The notes below the pieces were generated by a model. It worked only from the letters and a program-made list of their open reading frames with translations, searched no databases and was not told where the DNA came from. Shown here piece by piece: positions 52,956 to 60,509 of a stretch of DNA of 64,000 bases (positions within the stretch are counted from its first letter, which is position 1; every line of letters starts with the position of its first letter). The translations under genes and the position numbers were made by a program. The stretch is from Flammeovirga yaeyamensis (GTDB lineage Bacteria > Bacteroidota > Bacteroidia > Cytophagales > Flammeovirgaceae): positions 5,034,501 to 5,098,500 of the forward strand of contig NZ_CP076132.1 in NCBI RefSeq assembly GCF_018736045.1. Direction: 5' to 3'.

Positions 52956-53738
52956 TTATATATTCTTCACCTTCAAATGATAATCAATTTTATCAATTCT
53001 TTGGCGACCATATAACGTAGTATATCTCACATAAATAGGTACCACCTTGTCAATGTAACTGTTTTTAGGTAAAGGAATTTCTACCACTCCTCTGTGGCCA
53101 TACATTTGAACAAAAGATAGATTGGGATTCCATTCTTCAGCAGTGATCACTTCCTTACTTTCATCCTTCACTAAAAAGAACTTGGTATTCTTCCTTCTCA
53201 CATCAAGATTTAGCTCCAATACCACTTTATTGTAATCTTTAGTATCATTATTCATCGTTACTAAGATTTCTGGATATTGGGATTTTTGTTTTCCTGACTT
53301 GAGATACTCTTTTAAATGAATAGTTGGCTCTCCATCAACATAGGTTTCATCTGCTTTTAGCTGACCATTTTTATGATAAAATTTTCTTTGATATACATAC
53401 CCGTCATCATAAAATGCTTCCTTATACAATGAGCCGTCTTTGTTATATTGTTTCGATACCCCGTGTTTTTGACCGTCTACGTACTCGATTTCCATGTGTT
53501 TTTTACCATCCTTATAGAACGATCTAGACAATCCATCTCTTTGGCCATCTACATATCTTACTACAGACTTTTTGATTTTAGTTCCTTTGTGATAAGTCAC
53601 ACGGACTTGATCTTTTTTAGGATTTTCAGCTAATGCAATTTCTTGATTTTCTTCTTCTAATTGTTTGCTTATTTTTTTTACCAACATGAAAATGCTAAAA
53701 ATAATACTAGTTATTAGAAAGAGCTTTGTTTTGTTCAT
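52956..53738 (-). CDS. YwqK/MORN-2 repeat protein with N-terminal membrane anchor
   Basis: 260 residues. An N-terminal hydrophobic segment (about 4-20) is either a signal peptide or an anchor. Four tandem MORN-2 repeats lie at about 55-145 ('YVDGQRDGLSRSFYKDGKKHMEIEYVDGQKHG', 'YNKDGSLYKEAFYDDG', 'YHKNGQLKADETYVDGEP'). The remaining 110 residues are beta-rich with no named domain. Repeats of this kind are called YwqK-family antitoxin in databases, but there is no toxin here and most Bacteroidota copies are envelope proteins. Not an operon partner of its neighbours. Confidence 0.82.
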   Translation of the reverse strand: MNKTKLFLITSIIFSIFMLVKKISKQLEEENQEIALAENPKKDQVRVTYHKGTKIKKSVVRYVDGQRDGLSRSFYKDGKKHMEIEYVDGQKHGVSKQYNKDGSLYKEAFYDDGYVYQRKFYHKNGQLKADETYVDGEPTIHLKEYLKSGKQKSQYPEILVTMNNDTKDYNKVVLELNLDVRRKNTKFFLVKDESKEVITAEEWNPNLSFVQMYGHRGVVEIPLPKNSYIDKVVPIYVRYTTLYGRQRIDKIDYHLKVKNI

Positions 53739-53810
53739 AATAAATTTGCTGTGGAATAGTAGTTAATACAGATAAAAAATATTGATTTTAAGTCGAACCT
53801 TAAATATACA

Positions 53811-53834
53811 AAAAAAGCCATCCGAAGATGACTT
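53811..53834 (-). terminator. terminator of the DUF1349 gene
   Basis: Stem AAGCCATC/GATGACTT (one G-T pair), loop CGAA, T-run on the minus strand. Confidence 0.75.
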
Positions 53835-53881
53835 TCATTATTAGTTCTGTGAAAATATTTTCACTCAAGCTTATCAAATAA

Positions 53882-54541
53882 TTATTCTTGATTCTTTTCT
53901 AACCACTCTAAGCGTCTCTCATCAGCTAAATGTTTGATATCAAAATCTTCGAATACAGCTTCAAAACCATCACCATCAGGACTTGCGGCCATCATGCCTA
54001 CCATCATTGGTTTATGATCAGGCAAATAAGCTAAATTACTCATCTGATAATTTTTCCCATCCAATGAATAAGAGATCTCAACTGAATCTTGTCTACGGAT
54101 GGCTTTAATCCAGATTGATTTCGGTTTTCCTTCTAAAGCAACTACACTCCAGCTTGAATGATCGTTGGTCACTACAGCAGAGAAGTTATACACTCCGTCT
54201 ACATATTCAATACCTGTCTTGATCCAATGTTTTTCATCTATGCGAAGCATCAACCCCATTTGGTCAAAACGAGTTTTATAAGCGCCAGTAATTTTTACAT
54301 TCACTTCGAACTCTCCACCTCTTGTTTGATAATAGAAAGGACCATCGTCTACCGTAAAACCATAGTGCGTTTTTCTCCAATAATCAGTCTGACCAGTGAC
54401 TTGCATGGTTAATTTATTGTCTTTTACTTCCCATTTTTCAGGGGCATTAAACCATTGCATAACTTGTGGATTCATTTGGGCAAATAAATAAGGTGATGTA
54501 AATAGCATACATCCTATTAAAAGGAATTTTTTCATTTTCAA
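53882..54541 (-). CDS. exported DUF1349 protein
   Basis: 219 residues, signal peptide ending 'YLFAQ'. The rest is a concanavalin-like beta-sandwich of the DUF1349 family: 'FYYQTRGGEFEVNVKITGAYKTRFDQMGLMLRIDEKHWIKTGIEYVDGVYNFSAVVTNDHSSWS' has the 'D-Q-x-G-L-M' and 'W-I-K-x-G-I-E' signatures, and 'GMMAASPDGDGFEAVFEDF' the last strand. Proteins of this family are proposed to bind carbohydrates. In a periplasmic or secreted location it may assist glycan handling (inference). Confidence 0.85.
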   Translation of the reverse strand: MKMKKFLLIGCMLFTSPYLFAQMNPQVMQWFNAPEKWEVKDNKLTMQVTGQTDYWRKTHYGFTVDDGPFYYQTRGGEFEVNVKITGAYKTRFDQMGLMLRIDEKHWIKTGIEYVDGVYNFSAVVTNDHSSWSVVALEGKPKSIWIKAIRRQDSVEISYSLDGKNYQMSNLAYLPDHKPMMVGMMAASPDGDGFEAVFEDFDIKHLADERRLEWLEKNQE

Positions 54542-54644
54542 TCTTTATTATTTAGATGCACAATTTAACTAATAAGCTGAATTTGAAGAAACTTATTTCT
54601 TTTTTAACCTATGTGTTAAATGTTTTTCTGATTATATACCTCGC

Positions 54645-55205
54645 CTACCAAGGAAGCACATATCCCAAATCAAAACTCAAACTCGTTTCTTTCTGACTCA
54701 TATTGTACTCATAAGAGCCACTGATATTGAATCGCTGCTTCCCAATATTAAATTGATAATTAAGAATAAGACCTGTACTCCAATCGCCACTATTAAAACG
54801 ATATTGCCTTGAGGAATTATCGTTATCCATAAAGCCTTTGGCAAGACCTGTCCCTATCGACCATTTATCATTGATCTTATAATTTAATGTTGCTGCAAAA
54901 GTGAAGGTAGACACATCTGTTATTCTATTTTCACTTGTTCTCTCTAACTCATTATCCCACATTAAAGCGGCTCCTACTGAGAACGGACCATTTCCAATTG
55001 GCTTACTGTAATCTACAGACCATCCATAGAAAACGGCATCTTTATCCAACTGATTACCATAACTCACTGCCACTCCCCACGCTCCTTTATTATTATTTTC
55101 GATTAAAGATTGACATTTCACTTCTGTTGTTGACACAATCAATAACAGAACACATATAAATATCTTAGCAAGTAGTAATGAGACATTTTCAACTAATTTT
55201 TTCAT
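54645..55205 (-). CDS. small outer-membrane barrel protein
   Basis: 186 residues with an N-terminal signal peptide (cleavage likely after 'VKCQ', about 32) and strand-like segments 'GAWGVAVSYGNQL', 'FSVGAALMWDNEL', 'FTFAATLNYKINDKWSIGTGLAKGF', 'WSTGLILNYQFN', 'FNISGSYEYNMS'. Ends 'LSFDLGYVLPW', an aromatic last residue fitting a barrel signal. About eight strands. No family name assigned. Confidence 0.75.
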   Translation of the reverse strand: MKKLVENVSLLLAKIFICVLLLIVSTTEVKCQSLIENNNKGAWGVAVSYGNQLDKDAVFYGWSVDYSKPIGNGPFSVGAALMWDNELERTSENRITDVSTFTFAATLNYKINDKWSIGTGLAKGFMDNDNSSRQYRFNSGDWSTGLILNYQFNIGKQRFNISGSYEYNMSQKETSLSFDLGYVLPW

Positions 55206-55298
55206 AGTATATATTGATGTTCAATACTATAAGCGTAGAAAACAACTCAATCCCCTATCAAAAAAACAATTTGATCTTAACTCTTTTATCCATAAACA

Positions 55299-55351
55299 AA
55301 AAAGCCTTCTAAATTAGAGGTGATCATCATCTAATCTAGAAGGCTTTTTTT
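55299..55351. terminator. long bidirectional terminator
   Basis: Stem of about 20 bp (55299-55318 with 55330-55349, one mismatch) with A and T runs at the ends, just downstream of the dienelactone hydrolase gene. Confidence 0.88.
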
Positions 55352-55368
55352 ATTATCTATTTATTCAA

Positions 55369-56247
55369 CTATGGCATTGCTGAAAATGATTTTTTGATAA
55401 ACGCCAAAGCTTCCTTATTTGCATTTTGAGCATCCGCTTCATTATATCTATCTGATGATGGATTGGCAAAAGCATGATCCGAACCATACATCTTCACTGT
55501 TAAGTTCTTCCCTGCCGACTTCATATTATTTTCAAACTCTGCTGCAACGTCCGGATTGATCCATTTATCTTTCTCACCGAAAATACCCAAAACATCACAT
55601 TTTAGATCTTTCAAACGATCTACATCTTTGACAGGCATTCCGTAATACATCACACAACCCACTGCTTGTTGATCAATCTGAAGTGCAGATTGCAATGACC
55701 AACCTCCGCCAAAGCACCAACCCACTGTGGCTACTTTAGCGTCTTTTCCAACATAAGCCAAGGCTCCCTGAATAATAGAAGCAGCTCGTTTAGGATCACA
55801 TGCTTTCATGTATTTGCTTGCTTCTTCTCTAGTGGTCCCAACATTACCATCGTATAAATCCAATGCTATAATATTAACATCACCTAGATCTTTTGCATAT
55901 CGATCCGATTCATTTCTCACATAATCGTTCAGTCCCCACCACTCATGAAATACAAATAAATACTTAGAAGACTTCTTTTTCGACTTCACAAAATAAGCTT
56001 CTCCTTGTTTACCATCGGCTACATCAAAGGAAATACGTTTCCCTTTAAACTTCGTCTTATCCAATGTTCTTGACATACTGTGTGCCTCACGAAACTCCTT
56101 TTGGTTCGTAAATTCCGCAAATGCTCTTGCCGACTCTATATCTGCATGGCATAATACCGGTTCTTTAGGTTCTGATGTTTGATGAAATGACAGGAATGAA
56201 AGTCCCATCAAGAAAATGATGGATAGAAAGATGCTTACTTTTTTCAT
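55369..56247 (-). CDS. exported dienelactone hydrolase family protein
   Basis: 292 residues: a signal peptide (about 1-22), a short N-terminal region, and an alpha/beta-hydrolase domain. The nucleophile is Cys178 in G-W-C-F-G-G, as in dienelactone hydrolases, with Asp227 ('GEKDKW') and His258 ('GSDHAF') completing the triad; 'FHEWWGLNDYVRNESDRYAKDLGDVNIIALDLYDG' is the family's N-terminal hallmark. The signal peptide makes it periplasmic, unlike classical cytosolic enzymes of chlorocatechol breakdown. Substrate unknown. Confidence 0.9.
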   Translation of the reverse strand: MKKVSIFLSIIFLMGLSFLSFHQTSEPKEPVLCHADIESARAFAEFTNQKEFREAHSMSRTLDKTKFKGKRISFDVADGKQGEAYFVKSKKKSSKYLFVFHEWWGLNDYVRNESDRYAKDLGDVNIIALDLYDGNVGTTREEASKYMKACDPKRAASIIQGALAYVGKDAKVATVGWCFGGGWSLQSALQIDQQAVGCVMYYGMPVKDVDRLKDLKCDVLGIFGEKDKWINPDVAAEFENNMKSAGKNLTVKMYGSDHAFANPSSDRYNEADAQNANKEALAFIKKSFSAMP

Positions 56248-56377
56248 AGTAGAAATCGAGTGTAGTTTAAATAATCAATGAATATGATTTTAATTGTCCT
56301 ATTCAATAAACCTAAGCTAACAATTTTAGTTTTCAAAAGCTTGATTTAATTTTAGAAATCAAAAAATAATAAATCAA

Positions 56378-57160
56378 ATGCTGAAGTTAACGGATAATGG
56401 TATTGATGCACCTGTACTCGTATTAATACACGGTTTCTGCGAAAATAAATCGATTTGGGATGATTTTATCCCCTCACTTACTCCTTATTTTAGAGTGATC
56501 TGTTTAGATCTACCTGGATGTGGTGAAAACCCCGAGATAGTATCACCTTCCCCCCAATTAAGTGATTTTGCCGATGAGATACATCAAACACTTCAAGATG
56601 TAGGCGTATCGAAATATACTATGATCGGACATTCATTAGGAGGATACGTCACTTTAGCATATGCTAAGAAATACCAAACTTCATTAAACGGCATTGGCCT
56701 TTTCCATTCTACCGCCTTTGAAGACGACGTTGCCAAAAAAGAAGTCAGAATAAAAGCAGCTGATTTTGTTAGAGCCAACGGTGCCAGAGCCTTTGTTGCT
56801 CCAATGATCGGTAACCTATTTGCCGAAAAAAGAAGAGAGCAACATCGCCCGACTATACATCAAATAATAGCAGAGGCTGAGAAAGAAAGTGTCGATAGTA
56901 TTGCCAAAATTTCCCTCGCTATGAAAGATAGAGGAGATAGTGCAGCACTACTTACTCAACTAAACATCCCTGTATTATTTATCAATGGTAAAAAAGACGG
57001 AGCAGTACCATTAGAAAAAAGCGTCGAGCAAAGTCACCTACCCAACGATGCCCACGTGTATTACCTAGGAGATGTTGGACATATGGGAATGTTTGAGGAG
57101 AAGTTGAAGTGTCAGCAGATTGTGATGAACTTTCTAACCTATGTGGGAATGAAAAGTTAA
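56378..57160 (+). CDS. alpha/beta hydrolase
   Basis: 260 residues: oxyanion region 'IHGFCENKSIWDDF', nucleophile Ser86 in G-H-S-L-G-G, acid Asp207 ('NGKKDGAVP') and base His235 ('DVGHMGMFE'). Family of esterase/MhpC-like enzymes; substrate unknown. The last codons and stop (TAA, 57158-57160) lie within a heptamer array. Divergent from the dienelactone hydrolase gene. It is not close in sequence to the alpha/beta hydrolase at 1218. Confidence 0.88.
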   Translation: MLKLTDNGIDAPVLVLIHGFCENKSIWDDFIPSLTPYFRVICLDLPGCGENPEIVSPSPQLSDFADEIHQTLQDVGVSKYTMIGHSLGGYVTLAYAKKYQTSLNGIGLFHSTAFEDDVAKKEVRIKAADFVRANGARAFVAPMIGNLFAEKRREQHRPTIHQIIAEAEKESVDSIAKISLAMKDRGDSAALLTQLNIPVLFINGKKDGAVPLEKSVEQSHLPNDAHVYYLGDVGHMGMFEEKLKCQQIVMNFLTYVGMKS

Positions 57161-57181
57161 AAATGAAAAATGAAAAACGTG
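57150..57181 (+). repeat. heptamer array, left arm of an inverted pair
   Basis: Four units (TGAAAAG, TTAAAAA, TGAAAAA twice) then CGTG, overlapping the end of the hydrolase gene. The right arm at 57421-57452 is its inverted copy with one unit in a different place. Confidence 0.75.
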
Positions 57182-57260
57182 ATTACTGAAGCTAACGCGA
57201 GGATGTTTCTATTGGTATCTTTTTAACTTGATATAAATTCTATGTTGATATAATTAAAAA

Positions 57261-57334
57261 CGAGGTCGGGAGACCTCTAACGTTTATTAGGCACAGATGC
57301 CGCTATCGCTTAACATCTGCGCCAGTATTTTTTT
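57261..57334 (+). other. structured intergenic element with terminator-like second hairpin
   Basis: Hairpin A: GAGGTC-GGGA-GACCTC (57262-57277), perfect. Hairpin B: GGCACAGATG (57290-57299) with CATCTGCGCC (57314-57323), one mismatch, followed by AGTATTTTTTTA. B fits an intrinsic terminator for the hydrolase transcript, though 130 nt after its stop; A plus the flanking inverted heptamer arms makes the whole look like a non-coding repeat element. Confidence 0.5.
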
Positions 57335-57351
57335 ATATCCCACCTAGAAGG

Positions 57352-57452
57352 TATTGTAACTCATCACGTTTTTCATTCTTAATTTTTCACATTTAATTTC
57401 TACACGTTATTGTAACTAACCACGTTTTTCATTTTTAACTTTTAATTTTTCA
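57352..57452 (-). repeat. direct repeats and heptamer arrays, right arm
   Basis: Two direct copies of a word of the form TATTGTAACT-xA-xCACG (57352-57368 and about 57409-57424), each followed by plus-strand units such as TTTTTCA, i.e. minus-strand TGAAAAA/TTAAAAA heptamers. The second copy is inverted relative to 57150-57181. Confidence 0.65.
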
Positions 57453-57643
57453 TTTATTTCCCTTTTTCCCTCAAAAAACACCGAATTCTCCCCAAGAAAA
57501 CCCTATCAAACCACCTAATAATTGACCAATCAGTCTAAAAAGGGAAATATTGTCAAGTTGTAGTGAAGAATAGCATAACAAATACCCTTAGAGAGCGTGC
57601 ATATTTGTAATGTTCAATAACAAAAACACTAAAAGAAAATATC

Positions 57644-57961
57644 ATGAAGAAGATTAATAACATCGAAGAATATAATGCATTGGTAGCACAAGGAACTCCA
57701 GTTTTACTAGACTTTTATGCTGATTGGTGTGGACCTTGTCAGGCTTTACTTCCAACAGTAGAGAAGTTATCTGATGAGTACGATGGAAAAGTTACCATCC
57801 AAAAAGTAAATATCGAGGAGGTTCCAGAATTGGCCGCACTTCATAAAGTAAGAAGTATTCCCAACTTGGTGTTTATGAAGAACCAAGAAGTAGTCAATAC
57901 ACATGTTGGTTTTGCAGGAGAAGATGTACTAAGAAAAAACTTAGACGCTTTAGCCAACTAA
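57644..57961 (+). CDS. thioredoxin
   Basis: 105 residues, one thioredoxin domain. Active site W-C-G-P-C with Cys29 and Cys32; cis-proline Pro73 in 'SIPNLVF'; 'LLDFYADWCGPC' and 'KVNIEEVPELAALHKV' are typical. Cytoplasmic protein disulfide reductase. No signal peptide. A CATATTTG box (one off TAnnTTTG) lies about 35 bp upstream. It is followed, after a long hairpin, by an AhpD-like peroxidase-type protein and an AraC regulator, suggesting an antioxidant set. Confidence 0.93.
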   Translation: MKKINNIEEYNALVAQGTPVLLDFYADWCGPCQALLPTVEKLSDEYDGKVTIQKVNIEEVPELAALHKVRSIPNLVFMKNQEVVNTHVGFAGEDVLRKNLDALAN

Positions 57962-58009
57962 TCTTTTCGGTTAACCTAGAAAATTAATTACACTCATTTC
58001 AATCATATA

Positions 58010-58044
58010 GCATGTTTGGAAATCAATTGATACTCCAAACATGC
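58010..58044. other. perfect 11-bp hairpin between thioredoxin and AhpD-like genes
   Basis: GCATGTTTGGA (58010-58020) pairs with TCCAAACATGC (58034-58044) around a 13-nt loop. No T-run follows on either strand, so it is not a normal intrinsic terminator; it could stabilise or attenuate the shared transcript, or bind a regulator. Confidence 0.55.
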
Positions 58045-58065
58045 ATTTAAAACTATCTAAACGTT

Positions 58066-58617
58066 ATGTCACAATTTACAGTCCCTAGTATCGATCAAGT
58101 ATCGGCTCAAAATCAAGAAATCTTTGGCCAACTAAAAGAAAAACTAAGTTTCGTCCCTAACATCTATGCTTATATCGGTAAGCACGACACTGGATTGGGA
58201 GATTTCCTAGCTTTCGGTAACAGAAAGTCAACGCTTTCGAACAGAGAAAAAGAAATCGTTAACCTTTCGGTAAGTGAATTGAACGGATGCGAATACTGTC
58301 TTTCTGCCCACACTGCTATTTCTAAAATGAATGGTTTTAGTGAAGCAGAAATCATCCAAATTCGTTCAGGTAACATTCAATTTGATGATAAGTTGAAAGC
58401 TTTAGGCACTTTTGTTAAATCAGTTGCTGAAAACAGTGGTAAAGTCGATGAAGCGACTAAAAATGCCTTCTTCAATGCAGGTTATAACGAACAAGATCTT
58501 ATTGATGTAGTGCTTAGTATTGCTGAGATATCAGTGACCAACTATATTCACAATTTAACGAAGATTGCAGTTGACTTCCCGTTAGCACAACCTTTAAACG
58601 AACTTCAACAAGTTTAG
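58066..58617 (+). CDS. AhpD-like carboxymuconolactone decarboxylase family protein
   Basis: 183 residues. The catalytic motif is E-x-x-x-C-x-x-C-x-x-x-H: 'NGCEYCLSAHTAI' with Cys75, Cys78 and His82, as in AhpD-type alkylhydroperoxidases that pass electrons to peroxiredoxins. The preceding 'LSNREKEIVNLSVSELNG' is also conserved. Cytoplasmic. With thioredoxin upstream and an AraC regulator downstream it likely belongs to a peroxide or organic-electrophile response (inference). Confidence 0.92.
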   Translation: MSQFTVPSIDQVSAQNQEIFGQLKEKLSFVPNIYAYIGKHDTGLGDFLAFGNRKSTLSNREKEIVNLSVSELNGCEYCLSAHTAISKMNGFSEAEIIQIRSGNIQFDDKLKALGTFVKSVAENSGKVDEATKNAFFNAGYNEQDLIDVVLSIAEISVTNYIHNLTKIAVDFPLAQPLNELQQV

Positions 58618-58698
58618 TCCCCCGAATTTTATTTGTTGTATTTTGAGTAGATAATTATTTTTGAATAATTGTCTACTCTTTTCTATTTGATATATCCT

Positions 58699-59538
58699 AT
58701 GAAATTTGAGAAACCAACAGGAGAATACCTCGAAATATTAGACCTTACCTCTAATTGTGATTCATCGATGTTAAATCAGAATGAAGGGAAACTTTCTGTG
58801 ATTTGGTTTACATCAAATGATAATACCTTAATTATTGATGGCAGAGAAAGGCAATTTGACCATAACGAAATTATATTTCTGACAGAGTTTCATCAAGTGG
58901 AGAAGGTAAAAATCAATACTGCTAAATTTGTAAGGTTCAATAAATCCTTCTATTGTATTGTTAATCACGATAGCGAAGTAGGCTGCAAAGGAGTACTCTT
59001 CTTTGGATCAAGTAGTATCCCTCGTATCAATTTATCTAATGAAGATGGAGAAATGTTGATCTCCTTGTGGAAAATATTTGAATACGAGATGAAATCAGCG
59101 GATGAACTTCAACTAGAAATGCTTCAAATGCTCCTCAAAAGGCTTTTGATATTGTGTACGCGTATTCTAAAGAAGCAAACCGCATTATCAGAGCTGGAAG
59201 ACGATAAACTCACCATCGTCAAAGAATTTAATTATTTAGTGGAACAGCATTTTAAGGAAAAGAAGACGGTGGCAGAATATGCAGACCTTCTCAATAAATC
59301 TCCTAAAACGCTATCCAATGTATTTAAGTTATTAGGACAAAAAACTCCTCTTCAATTTATTCAAGAAAGAATTTTATTAGAAGCAAGGAGACAAATAATC
59401 TATACTGATCAGTCCATTTCTGAGATTGCTTATGAATTAGGATATGATGACATTCAGGCCTTCAGTAGGTTCTTCAAAAAAGCAGAAGGCAGCAGTCCGA
59501 GTGAATACAGAACATTGCAAACAAAAAAAGTCAGCTGA
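58699..59538 (+). CDS. AraC family transcriptional regulator
   Basis: About 280 residues from the ATG at 58699 (an in-frame ATG at 58669 is also possible). The N-terminal half is a cupin-like sensor domain ('IIDGRERQFDHNEIIFLTEFHQVEKV'). The C-terminal hundred residues hold both helix-turn-helices of AraC: 'TVAEYADLLNKSPKTLSNVFKLLGQKTPLQFIQERILLEARRQI' and 'SISEIAYELGYDDIQAFSRFFKKAEGSSPSEYR'. It starts about 80 nt after the AhpD-like gene on the same strand, so it may control that gene and/or thioredoxin. The stop codon lies inside the terminator stem. Confidence 0.92.
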   Translation: MKFEKPTGEYLEILDLTSNCDSSMLNQNEGKLSVIWFTSNDNTLIIDGRERQFDHNEIIFLTEFHQVEKVKINTAKFVRFNKSFYCIVNHDSEVGCKGVLFFGSSSIPRINLSNEDGEMLISLWKIFEYEMKSADELQLEMLQMLLKRLLILCTRILKKQTALSELEDDKLTIVKEFNYLVEQHFKEKKTVAEYADLLNKSPKTLSNVFKLLGQKTPLQFIQERILLEARRQIIYTDQSISEIAYELGYDDIQAFSRFFKKAEGSSPSEYRTLQTKKVS

Positions 59539-59562
59539 TGTAAACATCAACTGACTTTTTTA
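59523..59562. terminator. terminator overlapping the AraC stop codon
   Basis: Stem 59529-59541 with 59544-59556 (one mismatch), flanked by A and T runs; serves both convergent genes. Confidence 0.8.
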
Positions 59563-59579
59563 TTGGAATACGGTTTAGA

Positions 59580-60317
59580 TTAACCTTGTGTATTCAATAA
59601 TGCTAAATATTTCTTAGCGTCATTTACTACTTGAGACTTAGCGTAATCTGAGATCACAGCTTCGTAAGTTGATTTAGCGTTAGCTACATCACCTTTTGCC
59701 TCATAAGCAAATGCTAATTTCATTAAGTAAGCAGGAGTGAAATCGTCGTTCTCCTTGTAGTTCACTGCATCTTTGTAAGATGAGATCGCTGCATCAAAGT
59801 TTTCAGTTTGAACGTAAGCATCTCCGATTAAAGCATATGCTCTAGCTTGAACTAATAAATCTTTAGAAGAGAATTTCTCTAAGTGATCGATTGCTTTTTC
59901 GAACTCACCCATTTTCATGTAAGAAACACCTGCATAGTAGTTTGCAAGGTTGGCAGCTTTTGTTCCGCTGTACTCATCAGCAACAGCTAAGAAACCAACA
60001 GTGTTTGCATCAACATCACCATTTAAGGCTTTGTTTAAAGAGTCTTTTTCGAAGTAGAAAACTGCAGGAGATAAAGCTGCTTGAGCTTTTGCGTTTTCCG
60101 ACTCCATGTTCATTCCATATAAGAAGTAAGCAGCTACGATTACTACAACAGCAGCAACTAAACCGATTACACTATTTTTATTTTTATCAAGGAAACCTTG
60201 TGTCTCTACAATTCTCTCCTGTAATACCTCAGCGCTCTCAAATACTTCGTACTCCTTATGTTCCTCGTGAGTATTACCTTTGTCTACTTTTTGTTTTTTT
60301 TCTTTCATGATTGCCAT
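59580..60317 (-). CDS. membrane-anchored TPR protein (YfgM/CpoB-like)
   Basis: 245 residues: a charged cytosolic N-terminus, one membrane helix (about 48-68, 'SVIGLVAAVVVIVAAYFLYGM'), then tetratricopeptide repeats ('KAANLANYYAGVSYMKMGEFEKAIDHLEKF', 'VQARAYALIGDAYVQTENFDAAISSYKDAVNY', 'PAYLMKLAFAYEAKGDVANAKSTYEAVISDY'). The arrangement matches YfgM-type proteins that assist the Sec translocon and envelope stress control in proteobacteria; in Bacteroidota the role is unproved. The ATG at 60308 is an alternative start. Confidence 0.85.
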   Translation of the reverse strand: MAIMKEKKQKVDKGNTHEEHKEYEVFESAEVLQERIVETQGFLDKNKNSVIGLVAAVVVIVAAYFLYGMNMESENAKAQAALSPAVFYFEKDSLNKALNGDVDANTVGFLAVADEYSGTKAANLANYYAGVSYMKMGEFEKAIDHLEKFSSKDLLVQARAYALIGDAYVQTENFDAAISSYKDAVNYKENDDFTPAYLMKLAFAYEAKGDVANAKSTYEAVISDYAKSQVVNDAKKYLALLNTQG

Positions 60318-60450
60318 GTATATACTATTAGGTTCGACCTAAATATTTTTGTTCATATTATTCAGTCGGCAAATTTATAAAATTTCCTCCAAACTTAATA
60401 TTTTTCGCCATAGTTTAGTCCTAAAAATGTACATAAATACACTTAATTCA

Positions 60451-60482
60451 TAAAAAAAGCTGTCCTTTTAAAAAGAACAGCT
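60451..60482 (-). terminator. terminator of pdhA
   Basis: Stem 60458-60469 with 60471-60482 (one mismatch, tight loop) and T-run on the minus strand. Confidence 0.8.
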
Positions 60483-60509
60483 CTCTCATTAACAAATTTA
60501 GAATATTTA

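Noticed and set aside
52956-53738. Toxin-antitoxin system from the YwqK-like repeats
   Set aside because: The database name comes from distant repeats; there is no toxin gene next to it or to the gene at 16377.
57261-57323. A tRNA or known riboswitch in the structured element
   Set aside because: No cloverleaf, no CCA end or T-loop, and no aptamer motif recognised.
59891-60310. 139-codon frame on the plus strand
   Set aside because: Opposite the TPR protein gene; Leu/His/Gln-rich translation is typical of an antisense shadow.
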